A stretch of 64,000 bases of DNA, from contig JAKCWW010000096.1 in the NCBI GenBank assembly GCA_026260175.1, positions 22,840-86,839 of the forward strand, written 5' to 3'. Below, piece by piece: positions 24,245 to 37,524 of the stretch (positions within the stretch are counted from its first letter, which is position 1; each line of letters begins with the position of its first letter). The notes beneath the pieces were generated by a model. The model saw only the letters and a list, made by a program, of their open reading frames with translations. It was not told the origin of the DNA and did no database searches. This DNA is from Reticulitermes lucifugus (lineage: Eukaryota; Arthropoda; Insecta; Blattodea; Rhinotermitidae). The position numbers and the translations under genes are program-made.

Positions 24245-24300
24245 TTAGATATGATATCAAAACCAACAAATGCATTTATTGGTTTTTATATCATATCTAA
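24245..24300. repeat. Hairpin-forming inverted repeat at the LINE end
   Basis: Arms 24245-24266 and 24279-24300 (TTAGATATGATATC...CCAA / TTGG...ATCATATCTAA) pair over 22 bp with one mismatch and a 12-base loop. It lies immediately after the LINE open frame ends. Confidence 0.85.
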
Positions 24301-24385
24301 TTGCTCGATGCACTGTTATGGATCATTCAAAAAAGAATGCAGTTTATGTGCGCGTGCAATATTTTAGCTATAAAAACAAACCATC

Positions 24386-24424
24386 ACTATACTATACTAT
24401 ACTATACTATACTATACTATACTA
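24386..24424. repeat. (CTATA)n microsatellite
   Basis: About eight CTATA units. Confidence 0.9.
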
Positions 24425-24689
24425 ACTGCACTATACATGTGTCAATCTGCAAGGAATGATATAAACTGTAATAATCTATGTTCAGAATATTTGGCCTCCA
24501 GACTGATAACGCAACAAATTTATGTAGTGAATTACAAAGTGCAAAGTGTGCATCACCACAAGATATTCTGAGTTTTATATGAAAAAAGAAAGCTTGTATC
24601 TAGTATTACAAATGTGTTAATTGCTTTATGCACCCTCTTGACACTCCTGTGTCTGTGGTCACAATTGAGCGAAGCTCTTAGAAAGTAGA

Positions 24690-24870
24690 ATTGTAAAGAC
24701 CAAGGTTCCACAAAATTTCCAAAAATATTGGAGCCATCTGAAAATCATAGGTATCAGAAGGGTGACATGAAGCAAGTTCCATACTGAGGACCGACAAATA
24801 TTGGGAGCCACCCTACAAAATTTAGTCGCCCGGGCGACCCTGGCAGCCAGGATTTGTGCACCCTTGATAA
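24690..24870 (-). repeat. Dispersed repeat, copy 2
   Basis: Minus-strand counterpart of the 7655-7815 segment. It shares VAPNIC-S-VWNLLHVT and RWL-FWK-C-TL in one frame and the upstream GCCCGGGCGACTAAATTTTG stretch. Confidence 0.6.
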
Positions 24871-26394
24871 ACAAATATTTACTATCAACCATAACAAAAG
24901 GAAGATTTGGTGGGCTTTGCACGCCATCAATATAACATGAAATTTTTCGGGAACTTGACTTCAAACAACCGGTTGCATACTGACCAGGACAAAAGTACGA
25001 AGAATTAAGTTTAATGAAAATTAGCGTCAATATATATAATATTAATAATATATGTAATAATAATTGTATGCCTGTAGAAATTACCCGTTCAGGTGAAAGT
25101 ATGAAAACAATCATAAGATAAAAATAGGGATTCAGTGGATTCAATATTATAAATGGCTTTTTAAGTGTTACAGAGACAATTAGGCCCTAGTAATGTAGTG
25201 CCTACATTATCTTATCAAAACTTAGGAAATCTGTGATTATAATGGTGTTGAATATTGAAGTCTTCTAGGACATGACATCATGTCAATTGCTGCCAGTCAT
25301 TATGGTGTCAAATTCTAGAACACTTGAATGTTTATCGTAACGTACTTGCCGAGTATATTTAAGGGTTCTCATAGGGCGCCGAACACATTCTGACACAGGA
25401 AGCATTAACACTTTCCCACGCGCAAGATTATCTTAAGATACGTAACAAAACAAGGGCAGAAAAGAATAAAGTACTCCAGACTTGAACAGGCCTACATACA
25501 AACCTGTACATCAAAGTACAACGCACAGGCGTTAATGCCAAATTATCGCGAATGCAGTCAAAGAGCTACAAAATTGATCACACTGCTTTCAGACATTACT
25601 TATGTTTCTTAACAATATCTGTAATATAAAAGACAAAGTTCGATTGAATTGCTTATCACGATGTGGTCATACTAGACAGGTCTGGCCAAATTACATTTAA
25701 CTGACGATGTTTATTTTACACCTCAAAAAGTCGTTGAATATTTTGGGTGACAAACCATAAGGGCGGAGAGACAGGCACAGCATTTCCATTAAGCATTTTT
25801 TTTTGTAAAATATCTTTATTGCATTCAACCAGCATTTCTCCTTACAAAATAGGTTTCTTCATTACTGCGTAGAAGAAAGTCGGAGAAACAAAACATATTT
25901 GTGCCCTTTGGGACCCTTAACATTAAATTCCTATTCTAAAATATTTTATTTACAATTGTAAAAAGCAGAGAAATGTAACTGCATTATAAACTTCCATAGC
26001 TTTCCCTCCAAATCTGTGTCGAAGTGTTTCACTGTCTTGTCAACCAGCCCGTCGGCATTACATTTGAAAGAAAAGTGTACGGCTACAAAATTTAAAACAA
26101 AAATAGAGGAGTTTGCCTTCCATATACAACAAATATGGAAAACAAGAAAGTAATCAGTAAGAGACCTGTCTGTTAAGGAAATCGATGCTTACTCAGACCG
26201 TTTCAAGACGTAACATATGGCACTCCACGCTGCATCCCATCGTCATGCTTGTGGCAGTTCAGTTCCTGTACAATACGCTTTTGTGATTTATCCTTCCCAT
26301 AAACTTATGTTTATTGTCTCTTTTACGAGGATCAACAGGCAGAGGGAGCATGCCATGTGTGCGATGAAAATATGTCAACAGCTTTAGCCGTCCA

Positions 26395-26520
26395 GACTAA
26401 CTGGGTGAACAAAGCCGAGTATAATATTAAAAGTGACCTTAACTAAATTAAGTGTGATGTGGATCGGATTTATGTAGCTTAAGATAGGTTCTATTGGCGG
26501 GTGCGTTCGTGTAAACTCGA
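26395..26520 (-). repeat. Fragment of a dispersed retroelement-like repeat (family F)
   Basis: The minus-strand frame reads THPPIEPILSYINPIHITLN and KVTFNIILGFVH. It shares the pattern SPP...L.Q.N...FNII with segments at 39.1 and 51.6 kb. I recognise this reading as one that recurs widely in arthropod genomes as repeat translation. Element class uncertain. Confidence 0.4.
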
Positions 26521-26970
26521 TAATAACCATCATGTTCCAGAACATGGGGAATTTATTGACCAGCTTAGCGACTGATAGCTTCTGAAGGATTCTGCTCGGA
26601 GTTATTAGTCGTCGAAGATTATCCACTGACGCTATATCAGTTAATAACATGATAGTGAGAATCAGTAACTGAAGTGGCACTTGAGCCACGTTAAATTTAA
26701 AAAACGGGAGAAAATTTTCTCCATTGTGCTTCGCCCTCCATAACTACACGATGAACTGCACCCAGTTCTCTCTCCACACGTGCAGTTGAGGTAAACCTTT
26801 GCTCCTTCTGGGTTATATTGAAGATACTGGGAGATGCAGCCTGTACTTTATTGTACATTGCTTACTCGGCCGTACGCCAAAGATAGGCACTGTGGGGATC
26901 TCATATTACTTCTACCGAGAGTTGTAAAACCAAATAAAACAAAAATGTAAGATATCTTACATGCAGGGGC

Positions 26971-27110
26971 CTACAAATTTGCGGACGATTTGGAGGGTCT
27001 GTAGTTATCATATATACTACATATATTTATATTCATAATGTAGGTCCTGTCTACAGTATGTGTTCTCAACATAAAGTTACAGGCCCTGTAAATCGTCCGC
27101 TAATTTGTAG
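26971..27110. mobile_element. MITE-like inverted-repeat element
   Basis: The ends CTACAAATTTGCGGACGATT and AATCGTCCGCTAATTTGTAG are inverted copies (20 of 21 with the flanking base). Weaker pairing continues inward (GGGTCTGTAGTTAT / AAAGTTACAGGCCC). The element is about 140 bp with an AT-rich centre and no open frame. No clear target duplication is seen, so the superfamily is undetermined. Confidence 0.6.
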
Positions 27111-28180
27111 TTATTCTGTATTTAAATTGTGCAGCAAATTTATAAATTAAAATAGCTCTTGAAATTTTTCACTTGCCCAACCAGAGCTTTCTAATTTAAA
27201 ACTATGTGGTTATAGCCTATTATCAGAAACTTTAAGAGACCTATTGGTTTACAAGTCAAAATTTGAAGAGATTTCTACAGCAATTAGTTCTAAACAGTTC
27301 TAAAATGCATTGCGATGAAAAAGAAATTGATAACTCTGATCCTAACTCCTTGAAATAGATAAAGACTTTCTTTCTTCGTAATCCAGCATACTCCTTTTAA
27401 GACAGTTCAATATTTATATACTAATCTTAGAATAATACCGTAGGTATCCATCGCTTTATACAGGTCTACACACAGTCTCGTATTGTATGTGTTATCATTT
27501 CTTTCAATTACAACACACCATAACAAACAATGCAGTGTCCACGGCACTAACACGACACGAGATAAACACAGTGAAGGTAAATTGCAGGAAATTAAACGAA
27601 ATTAATTTACGAGGAAAATAAGCTGCAATCTTAATCAAAGGCGCCCTTATTACAAGTGCAACTTAAAATGCGACAAAAACACACTTTATCAAAATTTCTG
27701 TTCTTAATTTTTGAATAATCACAGCACATTTCTTTCCTCACCATTCATGCCAAACCAGTTACGTGTTAAAAGTGAATAAATGCAGTACTGAATCAGACAA
27801 ATGCAGTGAGTACTGCGACAGGCAGTCTTGGTTGCTGTCATCAAAACTTGCTGCACAGTCTGCTGCTGTTCTAGTAGTTCACTTCGAAATTTCGCTTACG
27901 TCACCGCTAGTTCTTTTACTATTATGGTTGTGTGCCAGTTCTTGGCTACGTAAGGATTTAGCCGAGACCAATGCAGTATGTCACAAGATCAGTCACTCAG
28001 ATTTATTAAATGTCACCGCAGCCGAACAGGAGCCCCAGTCGTAGTGGCATTTGTTGATTCTGATTCACTGATTTATTTTCAATTCAATTTCTCTGCAACA
28101 GTGTCATACAGGGACGAGAAAAAACTTTTAAAACGCTTAAACGTTCCTTGCAGCATGTGAGTGTTTGCGGGAAAAAATCT

Positions 28181-28646
28181 AGACTCCTCGTTGTGTATAC
28201 TTCAAGTGATCATGTGCCACCGGTCTACTCATAGACTCCTCGTTGTGTATACTTCAAGTGATCATGTGCCACCGGTCTACTCATAGACTCCTCGTTGTGT
28301 ATANNNNNNNNNNNNNNNNNNNNNNNNNNNNNNNNNNNNNNNNNNNNNNNNNNNNNNNNNNNNNNNNNNNNNNNNNNNNNNNNNNNNNNNNNNNNNNNNN
28401 NNNNNNNNNNNNNNNNNNNNNNNNNNNNNNNNNNNNNNNNNNNNCTCGTTGTGTATACTTCAAGTGATCATGTGCCACCGGTCTACTCATAGACTCCCCG
28501 TTGTGTATACTTCAAGTGATCATGTGCCACCGGTCTACTCATAGACTTCTCGTTGTGTATACTTCAAGTGATCATGTGCCACCGGTCTACTCATAGACTC
28601 CCCGTTGTGTATACTTCAAGTGATCATGTGCCACCGGTCTACTCAT
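28181..28646. repeat. 52-bp minisatellite, interrupted by an assembly gap
   Basis: Unit starts (AGACTCCTCG or AGACTCCCCG/AGACTTCTCG) fall at 28181, 28233, 28285, then after the gap 28491, 28543 and 28595, all 52 bp apart. Copies are nearly identical, with variation at the TCCT/CCCC/TTCT positions. Each unit contains TGATCA and ACCGGT. The 141-N gap (28304-28444) puts the right half 2 bp out of register, so the true copy number is uncertain; about nine units fit. Confidence 0.95.
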
Positions 28647-30124
28647 GAAGTCTACAAAATTTACGCATGCTCTACGTCAGGCTTTTACGAAACAATTTAG
28701 GCAAAATTACGAAGTAGAATGTCTTTATCGAATGCTAGTGTCTAAGTGTTGCAGTAACCTTTACAATCCTAAAGATATTGCGAGTGTTTAGAAATGTATT
28801 ATTCACGGCACATTTAAGACGGAAGTTCATAAGTCGAATGTCGCTGTCAAATGTTGGCACTCCCTTTTTGCGTTCGGAAGGTTCCGGTTCCTTCATGTGT
28901 AAGTGTATTATGGAACGACGTTGTCAATTGCTGAGCTTTTATAACTTTAAGACTTGCGGTATCACTTCGACAAAGATAATGATGACGTTGATTGAGCGAG
29001 CTGACAGATTGGAAGCAATTAGCTTCCTAGGAATCTCTCCAAAATGCATACAACCAGCTGTCCTTGAAAAATGTACACCTCGGCCTATAAAAACGTACGC
29101 GCTGGTTGTGGCATGTAAAGATCATTATTTTGGAGTGAGGTCAACAAATAATTAAAGTCTGTCCGAGGAGAGGTTTGGACAAAACTTGGATAAATTTGTC
29201 CCGTTTTCAATAAAATGTGTAACAAATAAGTGCATAACATCTCAATAAAATCTTTACGAGGGATTTAGTGCCGCCAAAGAGATGGACGAACGGAGAGCAA
29301 AGCTATACAAGTGAAGCAAGGTGCGAATTCTGAAAAGTGACTGATAGCTGCACCCCTGTTTCAAATTGCCATATTATTTAACAAGAAGGCCATAATATAA
29401 GGAAAACATATCCAAAGAAACGAATTTCTTCTTATGTCTGGAATACTAACGTATCTATTCAAAGTTAAGCCTGCAGGCTAACATTTTTCATTTCTGCATT
29501 TCCGAGGCTGCATTCTGTATATTAAACCTTTATAGAACATATAAAGGATGAGTTACCTGAATAGTTTTATCACGCTCAGGGCAGGTGCAAAAACGCATGT
29601 CACTCTGGTGTGCCGTGCTATACTGTGAAGACAGAAATATAATGGACTGATACCCCATACTAGGAGAAGGATCGAATTTCGTAACAGGTTACATTAAACA
29701 AAACCTTAAAATAATTAACAATAAGTACGACGAAAAAGTAGATATAACAACAAGAGACATTAGTCATGAGCAATGGATGGACAAAATTTGACAATTGGGT
29801 CATTGGCGGCGCGGAGGCTCAGGTTTAATCCATCTCATAAAGGAATAATAGTCGCGTGAAAAACACAGAGAGGTTCGTCAAGTGCTCCAGGCATTCGTAG
29901 TTTGAACACTTCCTGGTAATACTGCATTATGATATTACATGCTCCGAAATGTTTGCCCACACCTCATTTAGCCAAGCATAACAAACAGGAAGGCGTTGAA
30001 CATTACGGGTGTCAAAAGACCACAATATTTTTCCGCATAATCGGCCTCTGGTTCTTCCGAATATTAGTGACCACTGGCAACTGCCTTGTTTACCATTGTT
30101 AGGGTAAATTTGTAACAGCACAAC

Positions 30125-30330
30125 GGATGTCGCACGGAGCTGGTAGCAATCCTGCTTCGTTTTCAGGAGGACCCGGTTTCAAACACGGCCCGGAAACCAG
30201 CTCTTTTGAGGTTTTCATTATTGTCTCAATCCTTCCAGGCAAATGCCTGGATGTACTTCAAAACAGGCCAAAACCTCATCCCTCAACAGCCTTGCCACTT
30301 CATTAGTCACAAATTATTCGACGCTATAAA
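30125..30330 (+). mobile_element. SINE family E
   Basis: A tRNA-like head with TGGTAGCAATCCTGC and B-box-like GACCCGGTTTCAAACACGGC is followed by TTGAGGTTTTCATTATTGTC, CTTCCAGGCAAATGCCTGG, AAAACAGGCCAAAACCTCAT and CCTTGCCACTTCATTAGTCAC. The CAGGCAAATGCC module is best preserved here and at 41.0 kb. Confidence 0.65.
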
Positions 30331-30647
30331 TATTTACTGAGTAGAGTCCCATTAAGCAGCAAGTTCAGAAAACACTCATTATTATGTAAATTCAGAACAA
30401 TATATTTAAATACCTGCACATGAGAATATGTGATAATTAAGGCAACTGTAATATCAGATACAGAAATAACTACACAGATTCTGATAGAACGTCTTCAAAG
30501 TTTGAATTTGGAGATAATGCATCCAGCAGCAACAAATTCTGTCCCGTTAATGAGTATAAAAATAAGAAAATATTTCTTAAGTCTTAAACAAACGGCAGCT
30601 ACATTATGTTCCTGAAAGTTTTTAATATATGTATATGATGATGAAAG

Positions 30648-30649
30648 TA

Positions 30650-30680
<31 letters not shown>

Positions 30681-30691
30681 AATTATAATTT
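30648..30691. repeat. (AAT)n(ATT)n palindromic microsatellite
   Basis: About five AAT units switch to ATT units, making a self-complementary tract. Confidence 0.9.
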
Positions 30692-30699
30692 TGGAAAAA

Positions 30700-33600
30700 G
30701 AAATTCGTTTTTCCTGCCCGATGCAATGGTCAAAGTGAGGTTAAATTAGTATTCAAAGGACACCTCTTAAAAATGTTTGTGAAACTTTGTTATTCAAGAG
30801 CTGTATAAGATATAGAACACTAATTAAAATGCATAAATCTGGAAAGGCTGTCTGAGTTAAAGGGTGGCTCATGGAAGATTCACCTTTAAAGAAACACACT
30901 GTTTTAATTGAAGAAGGTTTTGTAAGTTCGCAGGTGAGTGACCTGAGGGGGCTATGACCACTTAACCAGTGCTGCGGCATTTTGTGTTGAAAAGTGCAAC
31001 ATCCATAACCGTGATGTCACAGAGCACGTGGACCGGTACGAAAATTATGTGACTTATTCCTCGTGTAGCGTGCTTCCTCAAATTTCAGCTTGTTGAGGAA
31101 GATAATTCTGAGGCCGAGTTTTCACAGCGAACAACCTGTACGTGACTCGTGTTACGAAAGCACTGCAATGCAAGAAGGGATTATGAAACGTTCATAAAAA
31201 CGCAGGAAATGAGCATTAAGTTACGACCACACAAACCATCCATATACGTATGTCATGTCTTGAGGGTCCGCGAGTCCTTCTAATGGAGGAAATCCGTAGC
31301 TTCTTCGTTTCTTGCTTTACTTGCAGTACTTTCTCCACTAAATAGATCATAATTATGGCTTCTAATATTCGGATGGAAAAGGCTGGCTTAGAGGAACAGA
31401 CCTCAGGGAGGAAAGGGGTACCACACACCTCCGAATGTGAATAAGTGGCCTACACTCCTAAGAACAAAAAGATTTTTATATTATTTATTTATAAACATAT
31501 AGCATAAAACAATATGATATTAAAATCCTGATAAAAATATAAATTTAAAAATCGTACGCACAAGAACTTATTTTTTACAAATTTTAGATAATGGTGTCCA
31601 CTCAGTTTAGCGAAGATTCACGGGCCCCCAACCCTTTTCTTTGCATATGTGCACATGTATAACAGCTTTATCGGTTTTCATTTACGAATTTTTAATTTGC
31701 ATATGAAGTTTATATACTCAGTCTTGTATTCCATGCTTCGTGGCACACCTGGCAAAAACTTGCGTCATAAAACTAGATGCGAATTACTGCACTAGATGTT
31801 AGTCGCTTGGCTCGATGTGTCTAATATTTCGGAGAGTAAAGCTAAACCTCTACTTAAGCTGGCAGCCCTATATCAAAGTCCGAGCAGACATAATAAGTAA
31901 CCTACAGCACACAAACATATCTTCTATTTTTCAAAGTTATACTCTAGCTCATCTGCTTAAGAACGACACGCGTCTCAAAAGTATGTTCGTAACTTGGAGT
32001 AAATTTCTCCGCACAAGACGTAATGTAAGTGGATTCCTATTCTTACTAAAAAAAAAGTGTTGAGCGCATAATTTAGAACAGAACTTCCTGTCGTCCGAAA
32101 TGAGCCCACATTCGAGACCCACTGCTGTCGACACAGCTTTATTCACTTTCTCACCTTACATTTCTTACCCCAGGGATGAACACCAAGGATTTGAGGTCGG
32201 GTGCACCGCTGAGCTCATAACAATGAAGGCATAGATCCCTTCTTCAGGGTACTAATGGGAGGAACTCCGGCAACAATAAAATACTCGACGGTTTTGTGGT
32301 AAGGATGACACTTAATGAGGTCACAATGAACTATTATTAAATTACTACAATTACTGGGGCAGAAAATTGACAGTTCCTTACAACACTGTCACTTTCTCAC
32401 TGCAGGCGGTTGAGTTGCTAAGTCTGCACCTGCTCTCGGTAAAGAAAAATAACCGAAATCAGTATGTGACGTAACGGTGACAGACTGACAACTGTGAGAA
32501 ATCACACCCTCCGTCACATCAGTATTCGCGTTACACAAGTCATATTTATGACAAAAGATTTTTCAACCAACCAAATGGGTCCTTTCGCCGTTGGTTGGCA
32601 AAACTTTCACAGAGGACACTGAGTAACTATCACTGGTTGAAATTAATTAAAATCGCTCGGAACGAAATGCCGTCCAGCGGAAGACGCTGGAAACGTGACA
32701 TGCGGCTTCGGCTCAATGGGTTAGAAACAAAATGAACTTTAAATATAAGGCACATTAAAATTATCGGAAGATAATTTTGGGGTTCATCAAAGGGTACAGT
32801 CCAAATGGCCTGGTTTCGTGACGCTTAAAAGTTTCGGGACTCTTTCCAATTTACAGTGGAAGATACGCCTAAACTTTCAGGTTTGTCAAAATTGAATTTT
32901 TAAATGTCTCCATGTTCACATAACGTAGCGGTTGATTTCCGTGGGAAACAAACCTGATGCTCTGCCACAAACGAAATATAATAGCAAAATCTGTACAAAT
33001 ACGTGTAATATAATATTATCACATATCTCCTGTTTAAATAATATAATGTGAACTTTATGTCTACAGTTACAGAAAACAGTTTTCTGTTTAAGTAATTTTA
33101 TTCATATGACTGCATACCCTAAAACGTGCATAAATGAATTTGTTCGTACGGGTTCATGTGTGCGGGCTGTTCGCAACTGGGTTTTAAAAAGTAGAGAAGC
33201 CAGTGTATTTATTGTAAGCACAATGTGCTCCAGAGTGCGTCATAGTGACTGTGTTTGTAATCTGCCGACGGAATTTTAACAGCTGCTCTCGTTCCCAGTT
33301 CACTACACTGTTGTAAAATTCCTTCTCGTATTATGATGTACAGAATAAACCGTGTTGTACAAATAAAACATAAAGCCATTGAACATAAACTGTTTTCAAA
33401 CGGAAACACCTCAAAAGGACGGAGTGTGCCAGGGCCTCATTCATAAGTGAATGCGTAGCAACAAACCTGGTACGTACAAGGACAACAGCCACAGTAATCA
33501 CTTCTGCACATTTCTTACAAGAAATGAGTGAGGAATTTTGTCTGCCACACTAACCACTGAATGGTAAGATTCTGCAGGGGCTTCGGCCAGCATTACTGAA

Positions 33601-35045
33601 TATATCCTTCTGTTCGTCCAGCACTGTTGGTGAGGGCCATATGCAGAACAAGAGAGATGCCAGTTAAATGTAAATTTGCCTTTGTGTGTAAGCACCACAC
33701 TGTAGAAAGGGAGATACGATGTACATTCCTCAGACTTCGGCACAAGATAAATAACAGTTTCGACTGCCTTCACCTGGTTAAGGGCTCCTCTTAACCACGT
33801 CAAAGCCTGTAATAAAAATAAAACTGTTACAAAAGACATGTTCTATGTTTTCGTCGGTTCACAACACGATATTTTATAACAGCGTACCACATTCAAATTT
33901 ATTTAACACCGAGTAATTTTACATGATGATTGCTGTAAGGGAGTATGAGACAGAATGCTGCGGTGAGACATGTGAAAGCGCTTGTCCGTAGGGACCAAGA
34001 AAATTCACGACAAACCTGTACGAACTGCAGGTTATATAGGAGAAATTCGAAGTGGATAGTTCCCGAACATAAGTCAGATTCATCCTCTCCTTGCCACCTT
34101 GCTCGATTTAGGCGTATTTTAAGAAACCTAATGGCTAGTAAAGTATACACAATTTATTTTAAGGGAGGTAATTTTAAAAGCAAACAAACTTCTGGGACTA
34201 AACCTCCAACGAAAACAAAAGTTTATTACCATTTATAAATCAACTACATTCTTCACATAAATGTTGGTGCTTTAAACCTCTAAATACCTTTGAATTAATA
34301 TTCTCAGAAAGTTACTTCATTATGGCGTACAGAAATTTCGATTATGAGACCGGGGGACAAAGTCCGCACATTTCTTTCCCACGACACACGGTACTGGATA
34401 CAACGCGTGAAAATGCCAGAGAAAACTCCAAATCAACCTTTGCCAGGATTTAAGGTTTCCACCTAGAAAGTATCTATACGCAAGTCACACATGCTGTGTA
34501 ATAATTCTCAGTGTGTGAGACTGTGTTTAGCAGCAGTAATTGTCTAACTGCTGGAATAAGTGCCATGGTTCTTTCTCCCAGTGTGGGTTTCTCCCTTGAA
34601 TTCAACTTCCCGGCGCTAAGCGGAAAGCAGACCGACTCCTACATGCAGCAAATGCAGGCACTGACGAAATCCAACACCATAAATTGCAAAGTCCGAAAAC
34701 AAACTGATATTACGAGATCCGATCGATCTAGAAGCAATTACGCGTAGAACTCGTAATGAAATTACAGCACTACTGATTGGATTTCTACTTGTACAGACCT
34801 ATCAGTATTACGATTGTTTTATTTTAATTTTGCGAAGAAATTCTGAAGTACAAATTATGTATACAATAGAATTATTGGATATAATCTCAAAGATTCTTAG
34901 GGTTGCCATATTTCTAAGTTTTAACTCGTACATATTATTTCATGCATACTATGTAGATACTGCAACACTTCACAGACAAGTTTATCCTGAATAACATTTA
35001 CAAATTCAATTCCTACCGCGCAGTAAACATACTCCGTCTCATAAG
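30700..35045. other. Long intronic stretch without recognised features
   Basis: No repeat shared with the rest of the window and no supported exon. The longest minus-strand open frame (33839-33498, 113 codons) starts with a hydrophobic stretch resembling a signal peptide. It has no homology I can recognise. Confidence 0.45.
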
Positions 35046-35049
35046 ATCT

Positions 35050-35152
35050 GCGCTCTTCTGGGATATTACGCGGCGTCGTGTGGTAATTGATTACCGACGT
35101 TTCGGGACAACGTATCGTTTCCATCTTCAAGGGTCAAGAGTCTTGACCTTTG
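35050..35152 (-). mobile_element. Dispersed CTGAAGA...CGAAACGTCGGTA element, copy
   Basis: The minus strand reads TTGAAGATGGAAACGATACG, then TTGTCCCGAAACGTCGGTAA, then TACCACACGACGCCGCGTAA and TATCCCAGAAGAGCGC. It matches the copies at 39.6 and 61.5 kb, including the downstream TAATATCCCAGAAGAG. The complement reads as the FWDIT/YRRFGTTYRFHLQG-type frame typical of repeats. Confidence 0.6.
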
Positions 35153-35816
35153 ACATCAACTGCTCATGTAGAACCCAGCGCCATGGTTTTACTTAGTTAA
35201 AAATTTATGTACAGGAATTTTCACGCTTAGGTGATTGTTTGTAGAGAGACATAGCAACCACTCAGAAATGTACAGAATCTAGGATTTCGTATACAAGAAA
35301 CTGAAGTCGCCAGTTCGGGCAACTTTCGAATGACAGTCCGACATATTAGTGTCGTATAATCACGATCGGTAACAGAAATTTGTTTCCAGAAATATGAGGA
35401 ATATGGGCTACCCTGGCCTCTATGGGGGCAGAATCATCTACCCGCGGAAGAAAGCCACAAATAACATAAATGAAACTCCTAATAAAACAACAGAAAATAC
35501 TGGACAGGTAGCTTACAGAGCCCGTTTCATGTCCCTCTTCTTCTTCGTTCATTATGTTTATAATTCTATGCTATTCCGCCACCTGATTTCACCCATGGCT
35601 TCTTCGGCTATTCCTGTGAATAATACAACAACAACAACAGAAACAAAGTCTTAATGGCTTTTAGTTTTCTTCATCCGAATTTCAAAGCTACAAAGAACTA
35701 AATTCAAATTTCGATAAGTAACCAGATTACATTTCCAGCAGTAAGTTGGCCTGAATGTTGACAAACGTGTTCATTGGAAGTCGAAGTATATACACGTACT
35801 CTTTCGAGCAGACACT

Positions 35817-35866
35817 GACAGACAGACAGAACAGACAGTCAGACAGACAGACAGAACAGACAGACA
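35817..35866. repeat. (GACA)n-rich tract
   Basis: Ten or so GACA units are interrupted by GAACA and GTCA variants. Confidence 0.85.
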
Positions 35867-36968
35867 TATGAAGACTGGTTTCAACATATTTGACGATGCT
35901 GGCAAAGAAAAGAGGTGGAAACTTCACCGAAAAAAAATATTTGTCACCGGGACAGATGTATTTCTGCTCACATTCACTGCGATGGCAACAAATATTGAGC
36001 ATACTTCTTTATGTGCGAAGGAACACCAAGTATGACACAGACAAACATCCATAATAAGTCTTTGTGACCCATTTAGCAGACTTTCACCTAGAATGATGAC
36101 AAGGACTGGCCGTACAATACAGACGCATATTGGTCGTTAGAGTGACACAAAGTTATTAACTGTGTAATGGAGTAAGCCTACTTACTGAAAGGTTACATGT
36201 TTTAAGGTAACATTTCCTTTACGGCCCAAGGTCTTCATACCTCCATTATCCATAGAAATCCTAAACATTTTGAAGAAATACGGGTATGTGTTTAATTTTG
36301 GTGCCCTACTTTGTATCTCACCGAATTTTTTTTCTAAGAAGGATATGCAGTTGAACAAAAATTATGCCACGAATCCTCGGACTCATATCTGAACAACTTA
36401 TATGAATGCATATACTTATCACCTAATCCATGACACGCATATTGTGTTAAATTGTTTCGCAGTTCCCACACACACAAAAAAAAAATAAACGGAGACAATA
36501 TTAAAACTGTACAGCACTGTGGTGATTATATATGCCACCTGCTCCAAGTATGACAAAATCGGGATCTTTCCCACACAGTGTATTTGCGGATTCTATATTA
36601 TCCTCATAATAAGCAACAATTAACCACCAAAATATCAACAACTTGCTGTTTTAATAGAGGTGTATTGTGTTTTCTAAGATGCAGGAACTGGGGATTTGAC
36701 AGTTTCCAAAAAAGAAGTTGTAAGAATGTGTATATTAACTTTCCCATACCTATGAATCTGTTATAGTGTATATGAAAACATGAAAACACTTGAATGGATT
36801 TTAACTTACTTTACTACTGGGCATGTATAATAACTTCGTCTAACAAATCCTAGTTGACACGATGACTTCCTAACAAGAGCAAAAAAATTGCCAACAACAC
36901 AATTAGTAAGGGTTATATGTTTAATTTGTCAATATGGTCATCTTCAGGCCAATAGTACAAAACACATT

Positions 36969-37002
36969 AAAGGAATTGTGTACAATTGTGCACAATTCCT
37001 TT
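36969..37002. repeat. Short perfect inverted repeat
   Basis: AAAGGAATTGTG and CACAATTCCTTT pair perfectly across 10 bases that themselves contain CAATTG. Confidence 0.9.
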
Positions 37003-37167
37003 TATTCCAAAAACAGTTTAGAAAATATGGTTATTCAAATTTCACCAAACACAAAATACATAACTGGTCACTGTAACTGGAATATGTGGTATTTACTAAC
37101 TTGACGTTATTCTGGGCTTAATTACAGTGTAAATAATCAACATGTAGTGACAATTGTTTTGGAAGAA

Positions 37168-37215
37168 ACAAGCCTGAAGACGGGGATCGAACTTGTCCTC
37201 GTCACGTACTGTGTT
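37168..37215 (+). mobile_element. Degenerate hammerhead-like/PLE-like core
   Basis: CCTGAAGACGGGGATCGAAC followed by TTGTCCTCGTCACG keeps CTGAAGA and a pairing stem (CGGGGA/TCCTCG), but GAAA has decayed to TCAC. It is probably a relic of the same repeat class as 39.6 kb. Confidence 0.35.
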
Positions 37216-37524
37216 ATATTTCAATACATACGATGGAAAAGTCCAAAACGTCTGTGACTTCAAATGTCATACTCCATCGTCAGAACTATACAGAGCAGAA
37301 ATACGACACGGTGATAATGCAGATTGTTCAGATAACATCGGACAAATTTAAAGTAAACGAATTCTCATGTAAGAAATAAGTTCTTCCCAAAAATAAAATA
37401 AAATTACAATAGTACTAATAGATATGGGGAAACATACATCTAAGTAACAGAAAAGCGGGTTTTGAATTCTGCTCGGAAATCCAAGTTCCGTACGTTACGC
37501 CATCTGGGAGAAACGGTCAGCTGG

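Noticed and set aside
28778-29155. 125-codon plus-strand frame after the 52-bp array
   Set aside because: No domain I can recognise, and lengths like this are expected by chance in 64 kb.
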